From Dyella_A sp051962475 (GTDB lineage: Bacteria > Pseudomonadota > Gammaproteobacteria > Xanthomonadales > Rhodanobacteraceae): a DNA stretch of 64,000 nt. The notes under the pieces are model-generated. The model did not search any database and was not told the origin of the DNA. It worked only from the letters and a program-made list of their open reading frames with translations. A program made the translations under genes and the position numbers. The DNA is taken from assembly GCF_051962475.1 (NCBI RefSeq), contig NZ_JBQCCF010000056.1, positions 1-64,000 on the forward strand, given 5' to 3'. Positions 37,031 to 46,348 of the stretch are shown here, one piece after another; positions within the stretch are counted from its first letter, which is position 1, and every line of letters starts with the position of its first letter.

Positions 37031-37597
37031 ATGACTACATGTCTTCTCGTGATCGATGCGCAAGAATCCTTCCGCCACCGCGCGTACTTCAACGAGGGTC
37101 GCCTCGCGCCCTACCTGGCGGCCCAGAACGCACTGATCGAGCAGTGCGTCGCCGCCGGCGTGCCGGTGGTTCGCATCCTGCACCAGGACGGTCCGGACGC
37201 CGCCGACAACCCCTTCTCCGCCCGCTCCGGCCACGTCCGCCCCATCGTTGGCCTGGTCGAGTTCGACGCCGCCGCGCAGTTCGTGAAGACCCGGCACAGC
37301 GCACTGGTAGGCACCGGGCTGGACGTCTGGCTGGTGCAGCACGGCATCCGCCGGTTGATCGTCAGCGGCATCCGCACCGAGCAGTGCTGCGAGACCACCA
37401 CGCGCAATGCCTCCGATCTCGGCTGGGAGGTGGACTACGTGACCGCCGCCACGCTCACCTTCGACATGACCACCCCCGATGGCGGCGTGCTGCGCGCCGA
37501 CGACATCGTGCAGCGCACTGAGACGGTGCTGCGCGACCGCTTCGCCACTCTCTGCACGGTGGACGAAGCCGTCCGACGGGCCGTGGCGCAGCCGTGA
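37031..37597 (+). CDS. Isochorismatase-family cysteine hydrolase
   Basis: The 188-residue protein has the family triad: the N-terminal aspartate in LLVIDAQESF (D9), a lysine in FVKTRHSAL, and the nucleophile cysteine in RTEQCCETT. Members hydrolyse isochorismate, nicotinamide, ureidoacrylate or related amides; the substrate is not evident. The start at 37031 has GGAG seven bases before it. The stop overlaps the GTG of the GlxA-type regulator, so the two are expressed together. Confidence 0.88.
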   Translation: MTTCLLVIDAQESFRHRAYFNEGRLAPYLAAQNALIEQCVAAGVPVVRILHQDGPDAADNPFSARSGHVRPIVGLVEFDAAAQFVKTRHSALVGTGLDVWLVQHGIRRLIVSGIRTEQCCETTTRNASDLGWEVDYVTAATLTFDMTTPDGGVLRADDIVQRTETVLRDRFATLCTVDEAVRRAVAQP

Positions 37598-38619
37598 GAA
37601 CGCCGGTGCGCGTGCTGTTCGCCCTGTTGCCGGACAGCCTGGCGCTGGACTGGGCCGGTCCGGCCGAAGCGCTGCGCATCGCCAACGGCGTGCTGGCCGA
37701 ACAGGGCCAGCCGCCGGCTTTCGCGGTGGAGTTCGTCGGCCCCGATCCTGAGCCGATGACCTCGGTCGGTATCCGGCTGCGGGACATCGCGCCGTTGCCG
37801 GTTATGCGTGAGGACGATCCGCGTCCCACCTGGATCGTGCTGCTCGGGCAACCGGGCAGCGCGTTCAACGTGCGCCGCCCGACCACGCGCCGCCTGCTCG
37901 ACTGGCTGCGCCCGCTGCAGCTGCACGAGGGCCGGCGCGAACTGGTCTGCGTGTGCGCGGGCAGCCTGCTCGCCGCGCATGCGGGGCTGCTCGACGGCCG
38001 CGACGCGACCACCCACCACCAGCATCTGGACGAACTGCGCGCGGCAGCACCGCATTGCCGCGTGGTGGCCAATCGCGTGTTCGTCGCCGCGGACGCGGTC
38101 TGGAGCAGCGCCGGCGTCACCACCGGCATCGACCTGATCCTGCACCGCATTACCGCCGTCTGCGGCCCACTGGTTGCCGCGCGCGTGGCCGAAACGATGG
38201 TGGTGGCCCTGCGCCGCGGCCCGGCCGACCCGGAACTGTCGCCGTTCCTGGCCCATCGCGGCCACATGCACCTGCCGTTGCACCGGCTGCAGGACGCCAT
38301 CTGCCAGCAACCGCAGGCCGACTGGACGGTGAAAGCGATGGCGCGCGTCGCCTGCGTCTCGCCGCGGCATCTGGCGCGGCTGTTCGCATTGCACGCCGAC
38401 ACCTCGCCGCTGCACTACCTGCAACGCATCCGCCTGACCACGGCCGAAGCGGCCCTGCGCGCCGGCGCCCGCGTCGGCCAGGCGGCGGAACTGGCCGGCT
38501 TCAGCTCCGACGTGCAGTTGCGTAGGGCGTGGAGCCGACTGGGCAGCACCGGGGACACACCGTCCCGCGTGCGCCGGCCACGCGGCGAAACACCGCCGCC
38601 CGGGTCCTCCGTCGGATGA
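37594..38619 (+). CDS. GlxA-family transcriptional regulator (DJ-1/PfpI domain plus AraC helix-turn-helix)
   Basis: The 341-residue protein has an N-terminal DJ-1/PfpI-like domain (about residues 1-190, with VCVCAGSLLAAHAGLLDG at the usual nucleophile-elbow position) and a C-terminal AraC-type double helix-turn-helix (about 225-320, VKAMARVACVSPRHLARLF). The C-terminal AELAGFSSDVQLRRAWSR is the expected second helix pair. It overlaps the cysteine hydrolase gene by four bases and may regulate it in response to the hydrolase substrate. Confidence 0.9.
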   Translation: MRTPVRVLFALLPDSLALDWAGPAEALRIANGVLAEQGQPPAFAVEFVGPDPEPMTSVGIRLRDIAPLPVMREDDPRPTWIVLLGQPGSAFNVRRPTTRRLLDWLRPLQLHEGRRELVCVCAGSLLAAHAGLLDGRDATTHHQHLDELRAAAPHCRVVANRVFVAADAVWSSAGVTTGIDLILHRITAVCGPLVAARVAETMVVALRRGPADPELSPFLAHRGHMHLPLHRLQDAICQQPQADWTVKAMARVACVSPRHLARLFALHADTSPLHYLQRIRLTTAEAALRAGARVGQAAELAGFSSDVQLRRAWSRLGSTGDTPSRVRRPRGETPPPGSSVG

Positions 38620-38674
38620 CAGCGGCCATCCTAGACGCGCCCTATCCCATCGCGCTGCCAGCAGACCGCGAGAT

Positions 38675-39277
38675 CTATTCCGCTTCTGCGAAGCGTTGCT
38701 CACTCCACGGATCGCCGCGCAGGTGGTAGCCGCGCAATTCCCAGAAGCCGGCTTCTTCGCGGGCAGTGAACTGCAAGCCGGTGAGCCATTTGGCCGACTT
38801 CCAGAAATACAGATGTGGCACCAGCAGGCGGGCCGGGCCGCCGTGGGCGGGGGCGAGCGGCTGGCCGTCGTAGTGGGTGGCGATCATGGCGCGGCCGTCG
38901 AGCACGTCGGCTGCGGTGAGGTTGGTGGAGTAGCCATCGGCGCTGTGGGCGAGCAGGAAGCCGGTGGGCGCGGCGAGACCGGCGTCGGCGAGCAGGTCAT
39001 CCAGCATCACGCCTTCCCAGGCCGTGTCGAGCTTGGACCAGCGGGTGACGCAGTGGATGTCGCGCACAATGCGTTGCCGCGGCAGCGCGCTGAAGGCCGT
39101 CCAATCCCAGCGCTTGAGCGGACGCACGCCGTGTTTGAGGGTGAGCGACCAGTCGGCGATGTCCAGCGCGGGCGTGGCGTCCATCGACATCACCGGGAAC
39201 TTGGCGGTGAGCACCTGTCGCGGCGGCAGGCGCGCTTGGCCGTTGGCGGCCGGATCGTCGGCATCGGAGGTGGACAT
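38675..39277 (-). CDS. Sulfite-oxidase-like molybdopterin-dependent oxidoreductase
   Basis: The 200-residue protein is the molybdenum-binding domain of the sulfite oxidase family alone. The molybdenum ligand is the cysteine in RDIHCVTRWSKLD (C76), followed by WEGVMLDDLL and the HADGY-type segment AHSADGYSTNL. There is no signal peptide, so it is probably cytoplasmic, like YuiH-type proteins and unlike exported MsrP. No haem or quinone partner gene (MsrQ) is nearby. It is a likely consumer of the cofactor made by the operon at 116-6971. Its substrate is unknown. Confidence 0.87.
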   Translation of the reverse strand: MSTSDADDPAANGQARLPPRQVLTAKFPVMSMDATPALDIADWSLTLKHGVRPLKRWDWTAFSALPRQRIVRDIHCVTRWSKLDTAWEGVMLDDLLADAGLAAPTGFLLAHSADGYSTNLTAADVLDGRAMIATHYDGQPLAPAHGGPARLLVPHLYFWKSAKWLTGLQFTAREEAGFWELRGYHLRGDPWSEQRFAEAE

Positions 39278-39441
39278 GGCGGGGGCCTATGGCGGTACGG
39301 CGTGGGCGAACTTAGCACCGTAGGGAAATCGCCGCCGCACACGCGGCCCTGAACGCCCGACGTCACGACGACGCGGCTTTCACCGCGCGCTGATCTATGC
39401 GGGCCAAGACTCGCCACTCCCTCCCATTGGAGATGCCTGCG

Positions 39442-39873
39442 ATGAAAACGATCGCCCTCACGCTCGCGCTGGCCCTGGGCAGCAGCGGCGCCGCGCTGGC
39501 GCAGTCCGACAGCCACCGCGCCCTCACTGAGGCGCAGGTGCGCGCCCACCTGCAGGATCAGGGCTACAGCCACATCGACGACCTGAAGTTCAAGCACGGC
39601 ATGTGGCACGCCGATGCCCGCAGCGGCAACGGCGAACACGTGGACCTGCGCATCGACCCGGTCAGCGGCAAGGCCTACGCGGACGAACAGAAGGTGTCGC
39701 GTCTGGGCAAGGACGACGTTCGCGCCTCGCTCGCCAGCGCCGGCTACACCGACGTGCACGACGTGGAGTTCGACGACGGCGTATGGCAGGCCAAGGCCGA
39801 GAACAGCGCTGGCAAGGACGTGAAGCTCACCATCGATCCGGATACCGGCAAGGTGATCGGAACGGACGACTGA
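39442..39873 (+). CDS. Exported protein with two PepSY-like repeats
   Basis: The 143-residue protein has a signal peptide (MKTIALTLALALGSSGAALA) and two copies of a PepSY-like unit: about 25-85 (LTEAQVRAHLQDQGYSHIDD) and about 86-143 (LGKDDVRASLASAGYTDVHD), each ending in a hydrophilic strand pair with VDLRIDPVSGK or VKLTIDPDTGK. PepSY domains are often inhibitory or sensory in the periplasm. GGAG is nine bases before the ATG. The stop overlaps the ATG of the next gene by one base (TGATG). Confidence 0.85.
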   Translation: MKTIALTLALALGSSGAALAQSDSHRALTEAQVRAHLQDQGYSHIDDLKFKHGMWHADARSGNGEHVDLRIDPVSGKAYADEQKVSRLGKDDVRASLASAGYTDVHDVEFDDGVWQAKAENSAGKDVKLTIDPDTGKVIGTDD

Positions 39874-40760
39874 TGCCCACGTCCAAGGAGCGATCCACTA
39901 AGGAGCCGACCACGCAGGAGGAAGGTGACGGCTTCGCCTTGTCTCGCGAAGAGCGCGGCGACGTGCATCACCTGCGCCCACCGCGCCCGGTGGTGCTACA
40001 CGAGACGATCCGCCGCGAAGGCGAGCAGGAACTGGCGCGCAACGTGTCGGCGCTGGGCTGGTCGTCCTTGGCGGCGGGCATGACGATGGGTTTCTCGATG
40101 CTGGCGCGCGCCCTGCTCCACCGCCACACGGAAGGCGTGCCGGGTGCGTTTCTGATCGAGAGCCTGGGTTATCCGTTCGGGTTTCTGGTGGTGATCCTGG
40201 CGCGCCAGCAATTGTTCACCGAGAACACGATGACGGCGGTACTGCCGCTGATGACCGACCCAGGCTGGGGCAAGCTCGGCTGTCTGCTGCGGCTGTGGGG
40301 CGTGGTGCTGGCCGGCAACCTGGTCGGCGGCGCGCTGTTCGCCTGGGGCATGTTGAACATGCAGATACTCGGCGCCCCCACTCAGGACGCCTTGCATGCT
40401 GCAGGCGAAGCGCTGATGCAGAACACGCCGTGGCAGATGTTCACCAAGGGCATTGCCGCGGGTTGGCTGATCGCCACCATGGTGTGGCTGCTGCCGGCAG
40501 CCGAGCGCGGCAAGATCGCGGTGATCGTGATCATCACGTACGTGATCGCACTGGGCGACTTCACCCACATCATCGTGGGCTCGGTGGAAGCGCTCTACCT
40601 GGTCTTCGACGGCGCCACGAGCTGGACGGCCTACCTGCTGCGCTTCGCCCTGCCGACGCTGGCCGGCAACATCGTGGGTGGCAGCCTGATCTTTGCGCTG
40701 ATCAGCCATGCGCAGGTGCGCAGCGACGACGAAAACGAGGACCCGAAGGCGCGCCGCTGA
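39873..40760 (+). CDS. Formate/nitrite transporter family protein (YfdC-like)
   Basis: The 295-residue inner-membrane protein belongs to the FNT family of pentameric anion channels. It has an extended soluble N-terminus (about 60 residues), then six membrane segments with GMTMGFSMLARALL and GNLVGGALFAWGML, and HIIVGSVEALYLV near the C-terminus. The long N-terminus and sequence style match YfdC-type members, whose substrate is unclear, not FocA itself. It is coupled to the PepSY protein gene. Confidence 0.9.
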   Translation: MPTSKERSTKEPTTQEEGDGFALSREERGDVHHLRPPRPVVLHETIRREGEQELARNVSALGWSSLAAGMTMGFSMLARALLHRHTEGVPGAFLIESLGYPFGFLVVILARQQLFTENTMTAVLPLMTDPGWGKLGCLLRLWGVVLAGNLVGGALFAWGMLNMQILGAPTQDALHAAGEALMQNTPWQMFTKGIAAGWLIATMVWLLPAAERGKIAVIVIITYVIALGDFTHIIVGSVEALYLVFDGATSWTAYLLRFALPTLAGNIVGGSLIFALISHAQVRSDDENEDPKARR

Positions 40761-40858
40761 GGGGGCAAGCGCGGGCGGCAGGGCTACCTAGCGAAAATAG
40801 CCGCCCGTCCGGACGCCTCCGCCGCTCGCCCCTGCATCGCGAAAGGGCGGGTGCATCC

Positions 40859-41668
40859 TCACGGCGGAGTCGCGCTCTGCGACTCCACCACCATGTCGAG
40901 CACATAGACATCACCAGCCCCTGTGCCGCTGGCGTAGCGCTTGACGCGCAACACGTTGCGCATGCCCGGCGCATGCGTGTACCCCTCGATAGTTTGTACC
41001 AACGCGTGCCACGGGCCGGGCTCGCCGGCTTTCAGGCCGTGACTGTCGTAGTGGCGCTCACGCACGTTGAGACAGGTCGTACCACTGGCCACCGGGGTAT
41101 CGCAGGGAACCTCCCGCGGCGCCACCTCGAGGAACACCGTGGCACCGGGACCGCCGTACCGGGTTTCCGCCGTGGGTTGCCCGGTGAAAAGCAGCACGTC
41201 TCCGCTGACGGTAACCAGCTTCAGCTGCGGCATGGCGCCCTCCTGGTCGAGGCTGATGGCGGGCTTGCCGCCGAGCCGCCGCACCACGGCTTGATCCAGC
41301 GCATTCAGCTCCGGCTGCACACAGGCCATCATGGTCGACAGCATGGGACCGAGCAGCAGGCGACCTTGCTCGATACGATACGGAGCCGCCTTGGCGTTGC
41401 ACAGCTGGCTGATCGACAGGCGGCCATCGGCGAAGTCGAGCTGCACCGGGCGATCGGGGCGCACGAACAGCGCGGCGATACGCGCGCCCTGCGCATCGGT
41501 AGCGGACTGGAGCTTCCAGTGATGACCGGCCAAGGTGGAAGCATCGACCGCCCCGGTCGGCGCGACGACGGGCGCACCGCGCACCTCGCCGCCCGCCGCG
41601 GCCGATGACATCGAACAGGCGCCCTGCCCCAGGCACAACAGCACCATCAACACACGACCGATCGACAT
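40859..41668 (-). CDS. Lipoprotein with META/HslJ-like and DUF4377-like domains
   Basis: The 269-residue protein has a lipoprotein signal (MSIGRVLMVLLCLGQGACS, lipidated Cys in the lipobox QGAC), a META/HslJ-like domain (about residues 45-150, HHWKLQSATDAQGARIAAL and VQLDFADGRLSI), and a C-terminal domain (about 190-265) that resembles DUF4377, with two cysteines in VPCDTPVASGTTCLNV. Proteins of this design are envelope proteins of unknown role, some linked to heat shock or antibiotic tolerance. AGGAGAG precedes the ATG at 41668. Confidence 0.82.
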   Translation of the reverse strand: MSIGRVLMVLLCLGQGACSMSSAAAGGEVRGAPVVAPTGAVDASTLAGHHWKLQSATDAQGARIAALFVRPDRPVQLDFADGRLSISQLCNAKAAPYRIEQGRLLLGPMLSTMMACVQPELNALDQAVVRRLGGKPAISLDQEGAMPQLKLVTVSGDVLLFTGQPTAETRYGGPGATVFLEVAPREVPCDTPVASGTTCLNVRERHYDSHGLKAGEPGPWHALVQTIEGYTHAPGMRNVLRVKRYASGTGAGDVYVLDMVVESQSATPP

Positions 41669-41804
41669 GCGGACTCTCCTTGTGATGTCGCGCGACCAAC
41701 GCGCAGACGGTGGCCGGACTTTAGCGCCGGCCATGCACGAAAATCGTTAGGACAACCAGCGGGCTCGTGCTTCCGCTGGCCCCGCGCCGCGTGCTTCGCC
41801 GCCT

Positions 41805-43787
41805 TCAGCGACTGCTGCGCGGCGGCGTAGAAGATGCGGGCGTCACCCCATCCTGCGGCGCGATGCCCGCGTGTTCGCGCAGGATGCGGCGGATCTCCAG
41901 GATCGCCTGTGGCGTCTCCTGCACGCTGTGGCCCGAGACGATCACCTTCTCACTGGCCGCGCCCGCCAGATGTGCACTGGCGTAGGGGACGAAGCCGTCG
42001 TCGGCTTGTTCCAGCGGTCCTTCCGCGCTGCGCCGGGCGATGATCGAGTGGTAGCGCACACCCGGGGTGATCGGCGATTTCGCGGTGGCACGCAGGTACG
42101 GGTTGGTGTCACGCAGCAGGTCGACGCCGGTGGGGGCAGTGCGGAACAGCGCGGCCTGCTCGGGCAGCTCGCCGGCCAGCGCCTCGGCGATGCGCGCGGT
42201 GGCATCGAGCAGGGTCTTGGGCAGGCGGATCAGCTTGGTGGCCATGCGCGCCAGCCAGTGGCCGGCGACGGGCGTGCCGGCGTGCGGCGCCGCCAGGAAG
42301 ATGGCCTCGTCCACGCCGGGCAGCGGAGTGATGGAAAGGTAAGGCGCCAGCGCAGCGAGCCGTTTGCGCCGCGGTGAATCCGGCGGCGCGTGGAAGATGC
42401 GTTGCCACAAGGCGTCACCGCTGTTCACCACCAGCAGGCGGGCGATCACCCCGCCCATGCTGTGCCCGATCAGCGTGATGTGGTGGCTGGCCGGTGCGGC
42501 ACCGGCCGGGTCGAGCGTGGCGAAGGTTTGCGCCAGCGCCGCACGAATCTGCACCAGGTTCACCGGGATCGGCACGTTGGTCGGGTAGTACACCTCCCAG
42601 ATCTGGTAACGCTTGCGCAGCGCCTCGTCGCCCATCACCTCGTTGGCGAGGTTCACCCAGGCCTCGGGGCTGGACGCGAGGCCGTGGATCATCACCACGG
42701 TGAGCCGCTCGGGGTCGTACGGCTGCATCAGGAACACGCGGGGGTGATCGAGCGCGTCATCCCGGCCCAGCAGGTTGTCGATGGCCTTGCGGGCGAAACC
42801 CGAATCGGCCAGCCACAGGGCGTACGGCGCGCTGAAATTGGCGGCCAGCGGCACCGTTTGGCCGTCCATTTGCGCGGTGTCGCGGCGATACGGATCGAGC
42901 GCATCGATGACCGCCTCGCGGGTACCCAGCACGGCGCCCAGCGAATCGCCGGGAAAGCGCAACAGCACGGTGGCCGGCAGATAGCCCGTTTCGGCGAACG
43001 GCAGAGCCGGGTTGCGCCGGACCTGCGCCGCGGGGCGGGCCACCATCACCACCTCGGCGCCGAGTCCATCGCGCCGGTAGATGCTGGCCAAGCCGTCGAT
43101 GCGCAGACGCGAGGCGGGCACCATCGCCTCCAGCTTCGGCGCACCGCGCGGCAGCACCAGCTCGATGCTGCCGTAGCGCAACTGCCAACCGTCCACGACT
43201 TCGGTGCGGCCCGGCGCCGGCGGATGGGAACGCCCCGCCCGCTGCCCTTGTTCGAACATCAATGCGGCAACCCGCTCGACCGCGTAGTTGTAGCTATCGC
43301 GCATCTGGGTCTGGCGATCCTCGAACGCGCGCTCGCGCGGCGAGCGGTCACCGAAGAACAGGTAAGCGTACGCGTAGCGAGCCGCGTCGAGATAGGCACT
43401 GACGCGACGAGCGTCGGTATCGCTGGTGGTCTTGTCTGCGTTCAGTGCCTCACCCAGCGCCAGCTCGGCCAGCGCCGAGAGGCGTGCGTCGGTGTCGAGC
43501 AGGGTCGCCTGGCGCAGCGCCTGAATGCAGGGCATGGCGACGTCGACGCAGTCGTCCGGATCGAGGCCCAGGCGAGAGATCGCGTTGCGCGTGGCGAAGC
43601 TCAGCGCCCCGGTGGTGAGCACGTCGCCGCGGCGGTTCTCGTCGTAGGTGCGGGGGTTGTCCTGCTTGACGTGGACCAGCGCGCAGCCGGCAAGCTGCGC
43701 CACGGACAAGATCGCCAAAGCTGCGCCTACCAGGCGCATGAGCGCCGACGCGCGCCGTGTCGCACCCTCCTGCCAGCTTCGCCGCAT
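41805..43787 (-). CDS. Large alpha/beta-hydrolase lipoprotein
   Basis: The protein of about 660 residues has a lipoprotein signal with lipobox QLAGC, a long N-terminal helical region with no recognised domain, and an alpha/beta-hydrolase core (about 360-640). It carries VVMIHGLASSPEAW (oxyanion region) and the nucleophile elbow LIGHSMGGV. It is probably an envelope-anchored lipase or esterase. I chose ATG 43787 for its GGGGGAA site; 43739 would leave the lipobox closer to the start and is also possible. Confidence 0.85.
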   Translation of the reverse strand: MRRSWQEGATRRASALMRLVGAALAILSVAQLAGCALVHVKQDNPRTYDENRRGDVLTTGALSFATRNAISRLGLDPDDCVDVAMPCIQALRQATLLDTDARLSALAELALGEALNADKTTSDTDARRVSAYLDAARYAYAYLFFGDRSPRERAFEDRQTQMRDSYNYAVERVAALMFEQGQRAGRSHPPAPGRTEVVDGWQLRYGSIELVLPRGAPKLEAMVPASRLRIDGLASIYRRDGLGAEVVMVARPAAQVRRNPALPFAETGYLPATVLLRFPGDSLGAVLGTREAVIDALDPYRRDTAQMDGQTVPLAANFSAPYALWLADSGFARKAIDNLLGRDDALDHPRVFLMQPYDPERLTVVMIHGLASSPEAWVNLANEVMGDEALRKRYQIWEVYYPTNVPIPVNLVQIRAALAQTFATLDPAGAAPASHHITLIGHSMGGVIARLLVVNSGDALWQRIFHAPPDSPRRKRLAALAPYLSITPLPGVDEAIFLAAPHAGTPVAGHWLARMATKLIRLPKTLLDATARIAEALAGELPEQAALFRTAPTGVDLLRDTNPYLRATAKSPITPGVRYHSIIARRSAEGPLEQADDGFVPYASAHLAGAASEKVIVSGHSVQETPQAILEIRRILREHAGIAPQDGVTPASSTPPRSSR

Positions 43788-43883
43788 GCGTTCCCCCGCG
43801 ATGAAGGCGCCAGGGTACATCGCGCACCCTGCACCACCGATGGGCGATCATGCCCGCTTTTAGCGATCCACGAGGAAGACCCG

Positions 43884-44897
43884 ATGACCAGCATGCGCGC
43901 CATCGAAATCCGCCAGCCCGGGGGCCCCGAATCGCTCGTCGAATGCGAGCGGTCGCGACCGGTGCCCGGCCCGGGCGAGGTGCTGATCAAGGTGGCGGCA
44001 TCCGGCGTGAACCGGCCGGACGTGTTCCAGCGCCAGGGGAAGTACCCGCCGCCGCCCGGCGCCTCCGACCTGCCCGGGCTGGAAGTGGCCGGCACGCTGG
44101 TGGACGGCGACCTCACCGGCACCAACCCGTTCGGTCTCGAGCCCGGTGACGCGGTGTGCGCCCTGCTCGCTGGCGGCGGTTACGCCCAATACGCGGTGGC
44201 GCCGCTGGGCCAGTGCCTGCCGGCGCCGAAGGGGCTGAGCCTGGTCGAAGCCGCTTCGCTACCGGAAAACTACTTCACCGTGTGGAGCAACGTATTCGAC
44301 CGCGGCCAGCTCGGCCACGGCGAAGGCGGTGCGGACGAGACGTTGCTGGTGCAGGGCGGCTCCAGCGGCATCGGTGTGACCGCGATCCAGATCGCCCACG
44401 CGCTCGGCCACCGGGTATTCGCCACCGCCGGCAACGACGACAAGTGCCGCGCTTGCGAAGCACTGGGCGCCACCGCGATCAACTACCGCACGCAGGATTT
44501 CGTCGCCGAAGTGAAGCGGCTTACCGACGACCGCGGTGTGGACGTGGTGCTCGACATGGTGGCCGGCGACTACGTGCCGCGCGAGCTGGAGGCGATGGCC
44601 GAGGGCGGCCGGCTGGTGATCATCGCCACACTGGGCGGCGCCGACATACGGCTCAACGCCGCGGCGCTGATGAGGCGACGCCAGACGGTCACCGGTTCCA
44701 CCCTGCGCAACCGGCCGGTGGCCTTCAAGGCGGCGATCGCCCGGCGGCTGCACGAGGTGGTGTGGCCGCTGATCGAGCGCGCGGCGGTCTGGCCGGTGAT
44801 CCATCAGGTCTTCCAGGCCGAGGAGGCAGCCCAGGCGCATGCGCTGATGGAGAGCTCACAGCACATCGGCAAGATCGTGCTGACGTGGGAAGGTTGA
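43884..44897 (+). CDS. NAD(P)H:quinone oxidoreductase, zinc-free MDR family (PIG3-like)
   Basis: The 337-residue protein is a medium-chain dehydrogenase/reductase without zinc ligands. It has an N-terminal GroES-like domain (GVNRPDVFQRQGKYPPPPGA), the NADP-binding Rossmann loop GGSSGIGVTAIQIAHALG, and ASLPENYFTVWSNVF. The pattern is closest to PIG3/TP53I3-type quinone reductases. It starts at 43884 with GAGGA upstream, divergent from the hydrolase lipoprotein. Confidence 0.92.
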   Translation: MTSMRAIEIRQPGGPESLVECERSRPVPGPGEVLIKVAASGVNRPDVFQRQGKYPPPPGASDLPGLEVAGTLVDGDLTGTNPFGLEPGDAVCALLAGGGYAQYAVAPLGQCLPAPKGLSLVEAASLPENYFTVWSNVFDRGQLGHGEGGADETLLVQGGSSGIGVTAIQIAHALGHRVFATAGNDDKCRACEALGATAINYRTQDFVAEVKRLTDDRGVDVVLDMVAGDYVPRELEAMAEGGRLVIIATLGGADIRLNAAALMRRRQTVTGSTLRNRPVAFKAAIARRLHEVVWPLIERAAVWPVIHQVFQAEEAAQAHALMESSQHIGKIVLTWEG

Positions 44898-45020
44898 TCG
44901 TTTCCAAAATGTCGCCAATACGGCAACAGTCAGTTCCATTGACGCATCTAGGCGCATTTGGGAAACAAGCCTATCGTTCACCCCATGGCGCCAGCCGGCG
45001 CCTCCATCTGGGAGAACGTG

Positions 45021-45722
45021 ATGATTGAACGCAGACCCTTCAGCAGCCTCGGCGGTGCCGACCACGGCTGGCTCAACGCCAAGCACCATTTCTCGTTCGC
45101 CAGCTACCACGATCCCAAGCGCATGGGCTGGGGCGCACTGCGCGTGTGGAATGACGACACCATTGCCCCAGGCACCGGCTTTCCGCCGCACTCGCACGGT
45201 GACATGGAGATCATCACCTACGTGCGCGAGGGCGCCATCACCCACCGCGACAACCTGGGCAACGTGGGCCGCACCGAGGCGGGCGACGTGCAGGTGATGA
45301 GTGCGGGCAGCGGCATCACCCACAGCGAGTACAACCTGGAGCCGGGCACCACGCGGATCTTCCAGATCTGGATCATCCCGACCGAAACCGGCAAGCCGCC
45401 GTCGTGGGGTGCCAAGCCGTTCCCGCGCGGCGAGCGCTCGGGCAGGTTCGTGGCGCTGGCGAGCGGCTTTGCCGACGACGCCGACGCCCTGCCCCTGCGC
45501 ACCGACGCCCGCGTGCTGGGTGCCACGCTGAAGGCCGGCGAGAGCACAACCTACGTGCTGGCCGATGGCCGCCAGGCCTACCTGGTGCCGTCGACCGGCT
45601 CGGTCGAGATCAACGGCGTGAAGCTGGACGCCCGCGACGGTGCGGCGATCCGCAACGAACCGGCGCTGCGCGTGACGGCGCTGGAAGACGCCGAACTGGT
45701 GCTGGTGGACGCGGCGGCCTGA
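45021..45722 (+). CDS. Pirin-family protein
   Basis: The 233-residue protein is a bicupin of the pirin family, with the metal-binding N-terminal motif GFPPHSHGDMEIITYV and further histidine and glutamate ligands in GSGITHSEYN. Bacterial pirins can act as quercetin dioxygenases or redox sensors. The start at 45021 has GGGAGA before it. A terminator follows. Confidence 0.93.
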   Translation: MIERRPFSSLGGADHGWLNAKHHFSFASYHDPKRMGWGALRVWNDDTIAPGTGFPPHSHGDMEIITYVREGAITHRDNLGNVGRTEAGDVQVMSAGSGITHSEYNLEPGTTRIFQIWIIPTETGKPPSWGAKPFPRGERSGRFVALASGFADDADALPLRTDARVLGATLKAGESTTYVLADGRQAYLVPSTGSVEINGVKLDARDGAAIRNEPALRVTALEDAELVLVDAAA

Positions 45723-45748
45723 GGCACGCGCGCACGGAAGCGGTGACA

Positions 45749-45776
45749 AAAACGGCGGCCGCAGGGCCGCCGTTTT
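45749..45776 (+). terminator. Rho-independent terminator after the pirin gene
   Basis: AAAACGGCGGCC, the loop GCAG and GGCCGCCGTTTT form a perfect 12-bp stem. Its A/T flanks allow it to work in both directions, serving the pirin gene and the converging GFA-family gene. Confidence 0.85.
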
Positions 45777-45785
45777 GCGTGTGGG

Positions 45786-46190
45786 TCAGAGGTGCCGGGT
45801 TTCGGCCGGTGCGTGATGCCAATTGTCATGACGCCCGTCGGCGTAACGGACCGGCGCGTTGATCAGCTCGGCCGGATCCACGTCGTCGAGCGAGGCCAAC
45901 TGCACCGCCACGTAATGGCCGCCGATCTCCTCCACATAGCCACGCGCAAAGCTGTGCACCCCGCAGGTACGGCAGAACAGGTGGTGCATGGCCTTGCGAC
46001 CGAACTGGTAATCCGCTTGCGCGTCCTCCCCGGCCAGCAGGCGAAACGCGTCGGGGCGAATGATGGCATTCCAGTTGCGGGTCTTGGTGCAGATCGAGCA
46101 ATTGCACTTGTTGGTGCCGGCCGCCAGGTCGATGTCCGCGTCGAAGCGCACCGCGCCGCAATGACAGCTGCCGGTATATGTCCTTTGCAT
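45786..46190 (-). CDS. GFA/CENP-V family zinc protein
   Basis: The 134-residue protein has the glutathione-dependent formaldehyde-activating (GFA) fold with its zinc cysteines: CHCGAV near residue 10, CNCSICTK near 35 and FCRTCG near 72. Members were linked to S-hydroxymethylglutathione formation, but most have no proven activity. The ATG at 46190 has GGAGAGAGAGG directly before it. Confidence 0.88.
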   Translation of the reverse strand: MQRTYTGSCHCGAVRFDADIDLAAGTNKCNCSICTKTRNWNAIIRPDAFRLLAGEDAQADYQFGRKAMHHLFCRTCGVHSFARGYVEEIGGHYVAVQLASLDDVDPAELINAPVRYADGRHDNWHHAPAETRHL

Positions 46191-46348
46191 GCCTCTCTCT
46201 CCATGCGCTGGGAATGGCGGGATTATCGCTTGCCCGTCATCGGGGCAGGCCATTGACCGCTTCGTCTCCCGCGCATCCGACAAAGGTTCAACTGCCCGTC
46301 ACGCCCCGGCTTGCTACCCTCAAGCGCTGAATCTCAGCGGAGGTGCGC

